Assembly (NCBI GenBank): GCA_039984955.1
Contig: JBDWTN010000007.1
Location: forward strand, 930,001 to 994,000
Source of the DNA: Marinobacter alexandrii
Lineage (GTDB): Bacteria > Bacteroidota > Bacteroidia > Cytophagales > Cyclobacteriaceae
Direction of reading: 5' to 3'
DNA: 64,000 nucleotides
Part shown: positions 9,813-18,147 of the stretch, piece by piece
Layout: every line of letters begins with the position of its first letter
Numbering within the stretch: position 1 is the first letter of the stretch
Translations under genes and position numbers: made by a program
Notes under the pieces: model-generated
Told to the model about the DNA's origin: nothing
What the model saw: the letters and a program-made list of their open reading frames with translations, nothing else
The model's database searches: none

Positions 9813-12800
9813 TTAGTCCCCGAAGATATATCTTAAACCAACTTGCATTCTCCAAATTGAAGCAGTGTTATTAACTTCCCAAGCAGTGTCTCTATCTGAA
9901 TATGTATAGAGAGGCCTTCCTGTTCCTGTTTCAGTTCCTTCGTACTGAAGAAGCTCATAAGTATTAAAATTCACAAAGTACTGCTTACCCCAATCCTTGT
10001 TTAGGAAGTTTGCAAAATTTTCAATGTCAACGGTGAATTGTAGTCTATTCACAGAGTTACCTGTTTTCAACTTAAATTCTTGCATGAATCTTACGTCAAT
10101 TAGAGCCGTCCACGGAGTACGTGCGCCATTTCTCTCTGCGATCTTACCTCTATTTTCACTTAGGTAATCATCTCTCTCTATGAAAGCATTCAACTCCGCC
10201 CATGTGGCATTTTGCGTCGCAGCATCAAATGCTGCTCCCTCTTCTCCAAACAGAATTTCATCTTGGCTAGCAGGAATGTATGCTTGATCGTTTCCAAACG
10301 AACCATCACCGTTTAGATCTCCATCTACTATGTAGCTAAAAGGAGATCCAGACTGAGCACTAAAGAACACACCTAATGAGGTAGAAGTAATTTCAGAGTA
10401 CTCGAACTTATAATTCGCGTTTCCTACTATTCTATGTCTCAAGTCCCATACGGAAAAACTTAAATCTGCAGCGTTCGGATTACCAGGGGTTGGGTTAAAT
10501 TCCCATCCTGAGTTAGCTGTTGTATGTGTACCACCATTAACATCTTTAGATACGCCATATGTATAACCAAGCATAGCAAAAAGATTGTTACTCCAAGATT
10601 TGGTTAGCTGCGTAGTAAAACTGTACTGATGTCCTTTGTTTGTGTTGGTCAACAGAAATACATCTCCAAAGTTGTTGCTAACTGAAGATCCAGGAAATGT
10701 AGGCCTGTTACTTTCTGTAGCTATTGTGCCATCAGAAGGCTGCAATTGAAGGTTCTGATACTGAATTGCATTGATGGTCTTTGAATAGATAGCTTCAAAC
10801 GTACCAGTCATTCCCCATGGTAACTTAGCATCAATTGCAAGGTTTGCTCTCAATTGTTGGGGCAATTTAAAATCATCATCAATTGCATCTATCTGAGATG
10901 TAGGGGCGTTGGCTTGCCTGTTCTCAATCTCTTGTCTTACCGACGGATCATCAACATCTACACCCAATATATCTGCTATATAAGCCTCATAGGTTCTATT
11001 TCCATCTGAAGATAGAGATACGTTATTACCACCTCTGCTTATTCTTTCATCCGCCCGAGCAGTTGTAGCTCCTGCATTTGTATAGGCGTTTGAAATCCAT
11101 ACAAATGGCACTCGACCTGTAAAGATTCCTACTCCTCCTCTTAACTGAATGCTTTTATCGCCATTTACATCATAGTTGAATCCAACTCTCGGAGACCAAA
11201 GTAACTGACCGTTTGGTAGATCGTTTGTTCTTCTATTAAATTCCTGCTCAAATGCTGGATTGGCAGTAGGCTCATCAAGGAAGAATGGAATATCTACTCT
11301 CAATCCTGCTGTCAATTTCAACTTGTCTGAATAATCAAACTCATCTTGTACATAAAATCCTGTTTGAAGGAACCTTAGGTCTACAGGCTGGAATCGATCA
11401 TTGTAATAGTCAAGAGAATATCTTACTCTGAACCTTCCATTCGGACCTAGTTGATCGTTAAAGAAGTTATCCAAGCCATCGTATTCAAAGTGGCCAGGAT
11501 ATCTGTTTACGAAAGAGTTAAAGATCTTGAAAAACTCGTTATGAGTACCTATTGTGATCGTATGTCTATTTTTGAAAATAGTGAAGTTGTTTGTCAACTG
11601 ACCAATACCTTGCTCAAGTCTGTTTCCAACAGAGCTTCTCTGGCTTCCTGCTATAATCGTATTTCCATCATCTGTATCGATTTCTACCTGAGGAAATAGC
11701 CCGCCATAATCATCAAGATTCCGCTCTCTGTTCGTTGAGGTATAACCAATAATTAAGTTGTTTGACTTATTATCACCAAACCTTGATCGAAGTTCCACAA
11801 TAGTAGAGTTACTTATCACATCATTTAAGTACCCGTTATTTGAAAACTGTAGGAAGTTTTGACTTCTTCCGATATTTTCATCCGTTGCTTTCAAATAGCT
11901 ATGTCTCACACTAATCTGATGATTGGCGTTTATGTTGTAGTCTATCTTACCAAAAAGCTTAGTATTTTCAGACTTTGGAGTAAGAGATCCAAAAGTACCC
12001 GCTTCGTAACCATAGTTAGTGAATAGGTAATCACTGACTGCTTGTGCCGTTTCAGAACTAATATTTGAAATATTCGAAGGAACATTCCCGCCAAATGCAT
12101 TTAGTTCATCTTGAGAGACAAGGTTAATCTGGATTGGACTTTCGGCTACTTGTTTCTCAACATTGGCAAAAAAGAATAGCTTATCCTTTATTATTGGACC
12201 TCCTATTCGTGCACCGTATTGCTTATTGAAGAACGGAGATTGTCTAATAGGATCATCCCCTAATGTTTTACCTGCTAAACTCTCATTTCTAACAAAATAG
12301 TAAGCTGAACCTTCATAGTTGTTTGTACCACTTCTTGTAACTGCATTGATTCCTCCTCCTGTAAATGATCCTTTTGTCACATCGTAAGGTGCTACTAGGA
12401 TCGAAATTTCTTCGATTGCGTCAAGTGATATCGGCTCTGCCCCTGCACTACTTCCTGGTAGACCATCTGCATTAAGTCCGAAAGCGTCATTATTGATAGC
12501 TCCATCAATAGTCACATTATTATATCTACTATTGCTACCTGCAATTGAAGTACCTCCGTTTCCAACACCTGAGGCTGCCTGAGGTGTAAGTCTCACAAAA
12601 TCTTCAATGGATCGATTGATCGAAGGGTTTTGATTGATTGTTTGATTAGAAACATTTGTCGAAGCTCCAGTCCTCCCTGAGTTAATCAAATCATCAGTTT
12701 GTGACGTAACGACAACTTCTGCTAACGTTTGAGAGTTTTCTGCTAGGGTAAAATCTAAGTTTCTCTTTTCTCCTAAACCAAGATTAATTCCTTCTATGGC

Positions 12801-13064
12801 TTGAGTGTCAAAACCAACATAAGAAACGGTTATCTTATAAGGCCCACCGATTCTCATATTTAGAATTCGGAAGGAACCATTTACATCTGTAACGTTTCCA
12901 TACTGCGTACCGGAAGGCTGATGTAACACGATCACGGTGGCACCAATCAGTGCTTCTCCGTTATTGTCGACAACTTTACCATTCATTGAAGCTGTTGTCA
13001 CGCCTTGTGCAAAAGCTGACGCTCCAAATATGGAAAGTATCAGGATTAGTAAAAATTTCTTCAT
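9813..13064 (-). CDS. Oar-like TonB-dependent outer membrane receptor
   Basis: A 1083-residue outer-membrane receptor or transporter energised by TonB. Signal peptide residues 1-19 (LLILILSIFGASAFAQG) precede a carboxypeptidase-regulatory-like beta-sandwich at about 25-110 (GKVVDNNGEALIGATVIV). A plug domain follows (DFVRLTPQAASGVG, SLDAIEEISILVAPYDVTKG) and then a large barrel ending in an aromatic strand (MQVGLRYIFGD). The plug and barrel resemble Oar proteins rather than SusC, and no SusD gene adjoins it, so a glycan-utilisation locus is unlikely. It is monocistronic, with its own promoter-like box and terminator. The ligand cannot be deduced. Confidence 0.93.
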   Translation of the reverse strand: MKKFLLILILSIFGASAFAQGVTTASMNGKVVDNNGEALIGATVIVLHQPSGTQYGNVTDVNGSFRILNMRIGGPYKITVSYVGFDTQAIEGINLGLGEKRNLDFTLAENSQTLAEVVVTSQTDDLINSGRTGASTNVSNQTINQNPSINRSIEDFVRLTPQAASGVGNGGTSIAGSNSRYNNVTIDGAINNDAFGLNADGLPGSSAGAEPISLDAIEEISILVAPYDVTKGSFTGGGINAVTRSGTNNYEGSAYYFVRNESLAGKTLGDDPIRQSPFFNKQYGARIGGPIIKDKLFFFANVEKQVAESPIQINLVSQDELNAFGGNVPSNISNISSETAQAVSDYLFTNYGYEAGTFGSLTPKSENTKLFGKIDYNINANHQISVRHSYLKATDENIGRSQNFLQFSNNGYLNDVISNSTIVELRSRFGDNKSNNLIIGYTSTNRERNLDDYGGLFPQVEIDTDDGNTIIAGSQRSSVGNRLEQGIGQLTNNFTIFKNRHTITIGTHNEFFKIFNSFVNRYPGHFEYDGLDNFFNDQLGPNGRFRVRYSLDYYNDRFQPVDLRFLQTGFYVQDEFDYSDKLKLTAGLRVDIPFFLDEPTANPAFEQEFNRRTNDLPNGQLLWSPRVGFNYDVNGDKSIQLRGGVGIFTGRVPFVWISNAYTNAGATTARADERISRGGNNVSLSSDGNRTYEAYIADILGVDVDDPSVRQEIENRQANAPTSQIDAIDDDFKLPQQLRANLAIDAKLPWGMTGTFEAIYSKTINAIQYQNLQLQPSDGTIATESNRPTFPGSSVSNNFGDVFLLTNTNKGHQYSFTTQLTKSWSNNLFAMLGYTYGVSKDVNGGTHTTANSGWEFNPTPGNPNAADLSFSVWDLRHRIVGNANYKFEYSEITSTSLGVFFSAQSGSPFSYIVDGDLNGDGSFGNDQAYIPASQDEILFGEEGAAFDAATQNATWAELNAFIERDDYLSENRGKIAERNGARTPWTALIDVRFMQEFKLKTGNSVNRLQFTVDIENFANFLNKDWGKQYFVNFNTYELLQYEGTETGTGRPLYTYSDRDTAWEVNNTASIWRMQVGLRYIFGD

Positions 13065-13095
13065 CTTATTTATTTATTGTTTTTATTAGGTTTCA

Positions 13096-13103
13096 CAAAA
13101 GTA
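13096..13103 (-). promoter_or_regulatory. putative -7 element (TACTTTTG) of the TonB receptor gene
   Basis: Read on the minus strand this is a perfect TAnnTTTG match, the Bacteroidota -7 consensus, 31 bases before the receptor ATG. No clear TTTG -33 box is seen at the expected distance, so the call rests on the -7 element alone. Farther upstream, 13155-13191 holds AT-rich inverted repeats (TTTTAACA...TGTTAAAA around a 14-base palindrome), which may be regulatory. Confidence 0.45.
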
Positions 13104-13248
13104 GATTCTTCTGTTTGAGTAGGTGTTTCTTGATGTTTAAGTTTTAGCAAAACATTTTAACAATATGGTAACAAACAAAATTTTGTTAAAATCAATATTG
13201 CTTCTTGAAGTTACTAAATACTTACCTTGACAAAAAACGTTTCTATAC

Positions 13249-14058
13249 TTATCTGTTAGAATCGAGTACTGCTCTGATTGAGCCATGCTTTTCGAGGAGT
13301 GATTGTGCTTTTTCTTCTGAAGTCTGAAGTTTCTCCATGATCATTTTGATTCCTCTATCGACCAACTTCTCATTACTCAATTGCATATCCACCATTTTAT
13401 TCCCCTCTACATGGCCTAGTTGGATCATCAGAGTTGTAGAAATCATATTAAGAATAAGTTTCTGACTCGTGCCAGCTTTCATTCTGGTGCTTCCAGTTAC
13501 AAATTCTGGCCCAACCAGGGCTTCAATTGGATACTCCGATGTTTCGGCTAACCGTGTATTTTCATTGCATGTGATACATCCTGTAAGAATTCCATTAGCG
13601 CGAGCTTCTTTTAGTGCACCAATTACATATGGCGTACGGCCTGATGCTGCTATTCCTATTACAGAGTCGTTATCCTTAATACCTAAAAATTTTAAATCTT
13701 CCCAACCTTGACGTTCATCGTCTTCTGCAAACTCAACAGCCTTACGTATAGCGCTATCGCCACCAGCAATAATCCCAACTACTAAATCATGTGACACTCC
13801 AAACGTTGGCGGACACTCAGAGGCATCTACTATACCCAATCTTCCACTAGTGCCTGCTCCAATATAAAAGAGTCTTCCACCTTTTTTCATTCGTGGAACA
13901 ATGTGATTGATCAGGTTCTCGATTTGAGGAATACATTTTTCTACTTCTAATGCTACTTTCTTATCCTCCTCATTGATATTAGTCAATAGTTCACTCACAT
14001 TCATTTTTTCTAAATGATCATAATTTGAATCAGATTCTGTAAGTGATTTTTTAGTCAT
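13249..14058 (-). CDS. murQ: N-acetylmuramic acid 6-phosphate etherase MurQ
   Basis: Cleaves the lactyl ether of MurNAc-6-phosphate to GlcNAc-6-phosphate and D-lactate in wall-sugar recycling. The SIS-domain signature GAGTSGRLGIVDASECPPTF is present near residues 60-80, followed by GIIAGGDSAIRKAVEFAEDD and GIAASGRTPYVIGAL, all classic for MurQ. I take the ATG at 14058 (MTKKSLTESDSN, 269 aa), which overlaps the kinase stop by 8 bases; the frame is open a little farther upstream but without family similarity. It is the last gene of the miaA-to-murQ run. The preceding kinase would supply its substrate. Confidence 0.96.
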   Translation of the reverse strand: MTKKSLTESDSNYDHLEKMNVSELLTNINEEDKKVALEVEKCIPQIENLINHIVPRMKKGGRLFYIGAGTSGRLGIVDASECPPTFGVSHDLVVGIIAGGDSAIRKAVEFAEDDERQGWEDLKFLGIKDNDSVIGIAASGRTPYVIGALKEARANGILTGCITCNENTRLAETSEYPIEALVGPEFVTGSTRMKAGTSQKLILNMISTTLMIQLGHVEGNKMVDMQLSNEKLVDRGIKMIMEKLQTSEEKAQSLLEKHGSIRAVLDSNR

Positions 14059-14893
14059 TTTCTTGATGATATAATACCAATCTGGCAATCGGTGATTCAA
14101 TGATGTTACTGATTAAGATTCCCTTATCATTCCCAAGCTGACGAAGGGTATCTGAGAAATAATACGCTATAGATCCTGAGAAGTGATAGGCTTTTGACGA
14201 ATAGTCGCTTCTATGAAAAAAAGCCGCAAAGAAGTCTTCAAAAGATTTATATATCAACTTATACACATCTGGATGATTTCGATGATTATAAATAAACGGG
14301 GCGAAAGATGCTAAATATTGATTTGGCAGAGGTTTATCATAGATCCTCTGGATTACCTCATGAGAGGTAAGGTCAAATTCTTTTTGAAAAATGTCAATAA
14401 TATCAGATGACAATTGATCTCTAAATAGTTGAGTTAACAGCTTTTTGCCCAGATATGCACCACTTCCTTCATCTCCAAGAATAAACCCTAATGAAGCGCC
14501 AACCTTATTGACAGATTTTCCATCATAATAGCATGCATTAGCGCCTGTGCCAAGAATACAGACGTTTCCTTCTTTTTTACCGCACAATGATCTGGCAACA
14601 CCAACTAAATCGTTTTCTACATATAAATCATCGCCAAAAATCTCAATCAACGATGATTTTACTTCCTTTTGTTGCTGAGGCGTATCAACACCCGCTGCAT
14701 AAAAAAAAACTGGAATGTTCTTTTCTATTTTATTCCCAAAGACTCTTCCAATGTCCTCTTTTAGCTCGTTTAAGCTATGTGTATAGGCATTAAACCCGAC
14801 TGTTGTAAACTGGTCGATTACCCCATTGCTTACAAGCCTCCATTGAGTCCCGGTACCTCCAGCATCTCCTATTATGAAAGAAGAGTTAGGCAT
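14051..14893 (-). CDS. BadF/BadG-type amino-sugar kinase (MurNAc or GlcNAc kinase)
   Basis: An ASKHA-fold ATP-dependent kinase of the BadF/BadG/BcrA/BcrD family, to which GlcNAc kinases and the MurNAc kinase MurK belong. The N-terminal phosphate loop is IIGDAGGTGTQWRLV; a second motif, CILGTGANACYYDG, and GFILGDEGSGAYLGKKLL are characteristic of this sugar-kinase group. The start at 14893 (MPNSSF, 280 aa) overlaps the upstream dehydrogenase stop by 8 bases, and its own stop overlaps murQ by 8. Being next to murQ suggests MurNAc as the substrate, which is inference from context. No MurNAc transporter gene is nearby. Confidence 0.9.
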   Translation of the reverse strand: MPNSSFIIGDAGGTGTQWRLVSNGVIDQFTTVGFNAYTHSLNELKEDIGRVFGNKIEKNIPVFFYAAGVDTPQQQKEVKSSLIEIFGDDLYVENDLVGVARSLCGKKEGNVCILGTGANACYYDGKSVNKVGASLGFILGDEGSGAYLGKKLLTQLFRDQLSSDIIDIFQKEFDLTSHEVIQRIYDKPLPNQYLASFAPFIYNHRNHPDVYKLIYKSFEDFFAAFFHRSDYSSKAYHFSGSIAYYFSDTLRQLGNDKGILISNIIESPIARLVLYHQEND

Positions 14894-15893
14894 TTGCTGA
14901 CTTATAAATTTTCTCAATGATTTCAACAGTCTTCAACCCTTCTAAACCATTCGTAGCAATGCTTCCTTCTCCATTTAATACGGCTATTAGGTTTTCATAC
15001 ACTCGATCGTGGTTACTCATGCTTCCCTGATATTCGCCATACTCATTGGCGGGGTTTCCTTCTTTCAGCGTTCCAATTTCTTCTCCTTCAAAAGATTGAT
15101 ATTCCAACTTATTCAAATATTGGCCTCCAACTTTCACGGTACCCTTTTCGCCAAATATGGTAATTGACCCTTCCATGTTTTTAGCAAAAGCATTCACTGT
15201 ATAATTTATTGTCCCTAAAACACCGTTTTTAAACTTCAATGAAACAACTCCTGTATCCTCAAATTCAATCACCTCATCATGCGCATAGTTTTGGATCATA
15301 GCTGATGTTTTTTCTACATCGCCAATCATCCAGTATAAAAGATCGATAAAATGACTGTATTGTGTGAAAAGTGTTCCTCCATCTAACTGCGCAGTTCCCT
15401 TCCAACCAGAATTCTTGTAGTATTCAAAGTTTCTATTCCAAAAGCAATTCAGCTGAATTGAATAAATATTGCCCAAATCTCCTTTATCTATTTTTTCCTT
15501 TACTGCTTCTATTGCTGGGTTAAATCTATTTTGCTTGACAATGAAAAGTCGCTTATTGCGCTTTTCAGCCGTCTTGATCATTTCCTCACAATCCATAGAA
15601 TTAATAGCCATTGGCTTTTCGCACAAGACATGAAATCCTGAGTTCAACGAAGCAATTGAATGTTCTGCATGAAGTCCGTTTGGTGAACAAACAGCAACGA
15701 CATCCATATCCTTAAAACTTAGAAATTGATCAACTGATGAAAAAAAAGGTATTTCATACTCCTCTCCGAGTTTTTGAGCCTTATCAATTGACACATCACA
15801 GACTGCTGCCAACTCTCCCAATTTAGCTATATGCCCAGCGTGTCGCTGTGCTATTCTTCCACAGCCAATTATACCAACCCTTATTTTATTCAT
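14886..15893 (-). CDS. Gfo/Idh/MocA family oxidoreductase
   Basis: An NAD(P)-dependent sugar dehydrogenase of 335 aa. The Rossmann motif GIIGCGRIAQRHAGHI is at the N-terminus, the catalytic-region signature is LCEKPMAIN (about residues 90-98), and the C-terminal alpha/beta domain contains GGTLFTQYSHFIDLLYW. It resembles UDP-N-acetyl-glucosamine-uronate 3-dehydrogenases (WbpB/WlbA type), but this cannot be settled by eye. It overlaps the glycosyltransferase stop and the kinase start by 8 bases each (ATGnnTAA). The context mixes sugar-nucleotide modification with amino-sugar recycling. Confidence 0.88.
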   Translation of the reverse strand: MNKIRVGIIGCGRIAQRHAGHIAKLGELAAVCDVSIDKAQKLGEEYEIPFFSSVDQFLSFKDMDVVAVCSPNGLHAEHSIASLNSGFHVLCEKPMAINSMDCEEMIKTAEKRNKRLFIVKQNRFNPAIEAVKEKIDKGDLGNIYSIQLNCFWNRNFEYYKNSGWKGTAQLDGGTLFTQYSHFIDLLYWMIGDVEKTSAMIQNYAHDEVIEFEDTGVVSLKFKNGVLGTINYTVNAFAKNMEGSITIFGEKGTVKVGGQYLNKLEYQSFEGEEIGTLKEGNPANEYGEYQGSMSNHDRVYENLIAVLNGEGSIATNGLEGLKTVEIIEKIYKSANA

Positions 15894-17169
15894 TATTTAA
15901 GATTTCTTCCAGTTTATTTACCAGGCTTTCATGTGAAAATTTTTTCAGAAGGATATCAACATCTTCCTTATCTGGCATTCTTTCATTTTCAAAAGTGTCC
16001 TCAATAAACCCACGAATTTCATTTACTTCTGTATAGGACAATATCACTCCAACATGTTTATCATTTATGAGATCTCCTAGGTCACTTTTACGTTCACCCA
16101 AACACAAAATTATTCGCTCTGCTGCTAGGTACTCAAAAAACTTTACAGGAAGAATCCATTCTGAATTACTTGTTTTGTTCTGTAGTAAAAGTAAAATATT
16201 GCATTTACTATATTCATCCTGAACTGCCTCATGGGAAAGATATCCTAGAAACTCAACCTTGCTTTTTAACTCTTGAAGCTCTCCAATTTCAGCCTTTATA
16301 GATTCTGACACAATACCTCCGATCCTGACCCGAAGCTTATTAGCAAATACCTGACTTTCCCTACACATCTGATCCAACAATTGCCACAACTGTCTAGGAT
16401 TTCGGAGCTCATTCAGCATTCCGAAATAGCCCATTGTAAAGTGTGATTCATTTGGCTGGGCGGTAGACTTGTTGGTGATAGTAAGCCCATTGTGTAACAC
16501 ATCAATGTTTCCGAAAGATTTAGCTAACCTCCCGCTTACAGTGGTTGCTACATCAGATTCTTGCAGTACACTTCTTTCCATCTTTTTGTGAATACTCAGT
16601 GCAACCTGTGAAACGTTTAGCTTTTGAAGTACATCCCATTTGCTCCAAGGATCTCGGAAGTCTGCAAGCCACTTTACGCCAGTTGATTTTTTAACCCTCC
16701 TACCAATCAAATGAATACTATGTGGAGGGCCAGTCGTAACAATAGTACCAACCTCTTCATTCTTCACTAATTTTATTGCCTTAGAAGCTGCGGGTCTAAC
16801 CCAGAAAAATCTTGGGTCAGGAACGAATAAATTACCCCTCACCCATACCGCAATTTTATCTTTGAAAGATTTATTTGTTTTTTCAAGTACTAAGCCTTGC
16901 TGAATATTTTTTCGATCTTTATTTCCTGTCAGTTTATGAAAGAGATTGAAAGGTTCCCATATCGGGACTTTAAAAACAGGTATCTCTTTTACGCGCTCTA
17001 ATAATCCTTCATCTTTTATTTCAAACTGCGGATTTTCTGGGGTCAGTACTAGAGGTTCCCATCCTATTTTTTTGAGTTGTAGTGCAAAATTCATCCAACG
17101 CTGCACACCTACACCTCCGCTTGGTGGCCAATAATAGGTAATGATTAAAATTTTTCGATTAGGCTTCAT
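15886..17169 (-). CDS. glycosyltransferase, GT4-like
   Basis: A GT-B fold glycosyltransferase of 427 aa. The N-terminus ITYYWPPSGGVGVQRWMNFA is the glycine-rich acceptor-side loop typical of GT4 enzymes. The C-terminal half has LGYLSHEAVQDEYSKCNILL and PVKFFEYLAAERIILCLG, the donor-site EX7E-like region. No transmembrane segment is present. It starts 27 bases after the miaA stop and overlaps the dehydrogenase start by 8 bases. A role in a surface polysaccharide or glycoconjugate is the usual expectation; the sugar is unknown. Confidence 0.88.
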   Translation of the reverse strand: MKPNRKILIITYYWPPSGGVGVQRWMNFALQLKKIGWEPLVLTPENPQFEIKDEGLLERVKEIPVFKVPIWEPFNLFHKLTGNKDRKNIQQGLVLEKTNKSFKDKIAVWVRGNLFVPDPRFFWVRPAASKAIKLVKNEEVGTIVTTGPPHSIHLIGRRVKKSTGVKWLADFRDPWSKWDVLQKLNVSQVALSIHKKMERSVLQESDVATTVSGRLAKSFGNIDVLHNGLTITNKSTAQPNESHFTMGYFGMLNELRNPRQLWQLLDQMCRESQVFANKLRVRIGGIVSESIKAEIGELQELKSKVEFLGYLSHEAVQDEYSKCNILLLLQNKTSNSEWILPVKFFEYLAAERIILCLGERKSDLGDLINDKHVGVILSYTEVNEIRGFIEDTFENERMPDKEDVDILLKKFSHESLVNKLEEILNNE

Positions 17170-17196
17170 GAATACAAAGGCAAATCAAAATAATAT

Positions 17197-18111
17197 TCAA
17201 TGAATTTTAGTCTTAATTAGGGATTTGATTTCATCTTCTTGATTAGGATTGAACCAATGGATATCCTCATCTCTCCTAAACCATGTCAATTGACGTTTTG
17301 CATAGCGTCTGCTATTTCTCTTCAATAACCTAACAGCTTCTTCTTTATCATATTCACCATTCATAAATCGGAATATTTCGGAGTATCCTACTGTTTGCAA
17401 AGCATTGTGAGCTTTAAACTCATATAGGTTTTCCGCTTCTTCAAATAGTCCATCCTTTATCATAAGATCCATACGATAATTAATTTTCTCAAAAAGAAGC
17501 TCTCTATCCATATGTAGTCCAATCTTCAGATTCTGATAGGGTACGCCTTTTTTTATCTTTTTCCGAAAAGATGAAAAAGGTTTACTTGTCGTTCTAATAA
17601 CTTCTAAGGCTCTTATGATTCTTTGACTATTATTTTCATCTACTTCTTTGTAATATGTTAGATCTTCTCTTTTTAGTTCCTTTAGTAGTTCTTCTAACCC
17701 ACCATCTTCAAATTCATTATTTAATTGATTCCTTATTTCAGAATTTATTTCAGGCATATCATCAAAACCTTCCCATAATGCTTTCAGATAAAGCCCTGAA
17801 CCTCCAACAGCAAGCACAATAGGATTTTCTTTACTAATCTCTTCAATCTTTTTTGATGCATCACGACCAAACTCACCCGCATTATAAACCTCGACAATTG
17901 AATGAGAATCGATAAAATGATGCGGAACTAAAGAGAGTTCTTGAGGAGTAGGTTTTGCGGTTCCGATCATCATTTCTCTATAAAATTGGCGTGAATCCGC
18001 AGATATAATTTCTGTGTTTAGCCATTGAGCTAACTTGATGGAAAGTCCCGTCTTTCCAACGGCGGTAGGACCAACGATAGATATTAATAAGGGGTTACTC
18101 GAATTTGCCAT
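17197..18111 (-). CDS. miaA: tRNA dimethylallyltransferase MiaA
   Basis: Transfers a dimethylallyl group to N6 of A37 in tRNAs that read UNN codons. The P-loop GPTAVGKTGLS (about residues 13-23) and the substrate motif ISADSRQFYREMMIGTAKPT are diagnostic, as is RNSRRYAKRQLTWFRRD near the C-terminus. The length (304 aa) is normal. It is divergent from the histidine kinase gene with only 36 bases between the two ATGs, so their promoters must overlap. It appears to head the miaA - glycosyltransferase - dehydrogenase - kinase - murQ unit. Confidence 0.98.
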   Translation of the reverse strand: MANSSNPLLISIVGPTAVGKTGLSIKLAQWLNTEIISADSRQFYREMMIGTAKPTPQELSLVPHHFIDSHSIVEVYNAGEFGRDASKKIEEISKENPIVLAVGGSGLYLKALWEGFDDMPEINSEIRNQLNNEFEDGGLEELLKELKREDLTYYKEVDENNSQRIIRALEVIRTTSKPFSSFRKKIKKGVPYQNLKIGLHMDRELLFEKINYRMDLMIKDGLFEEAENLYEFKAHNALQTVGYSEIFRFMNGEYDKEEAVRLLKRNSRRYAKRQLTWFRRDEDIHWFNPNQEDEIKSLIKTKIH

Positions 18112-18147
18112 CTTTTGTAATGGCTAAAATGCCTAATTTTATTCGAT

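Noticed and set aside
14059-14100. Upstream extension of murQ by 14 codons
   Set aside because: The extra residues are not typical of MurQ and would lie within the kinase coding sequence; the ATG at 14058 gives the same 8-base overlap seen at the neighbouring junctions.
16469-16482. CTTGTTGGTGATA inside the glycosyltransferase gene, resembling half of the RAYT palindrome
   Set aside because: The second half is missing and the match lies in conserved coding sequence, so chance is the simpler explanation.
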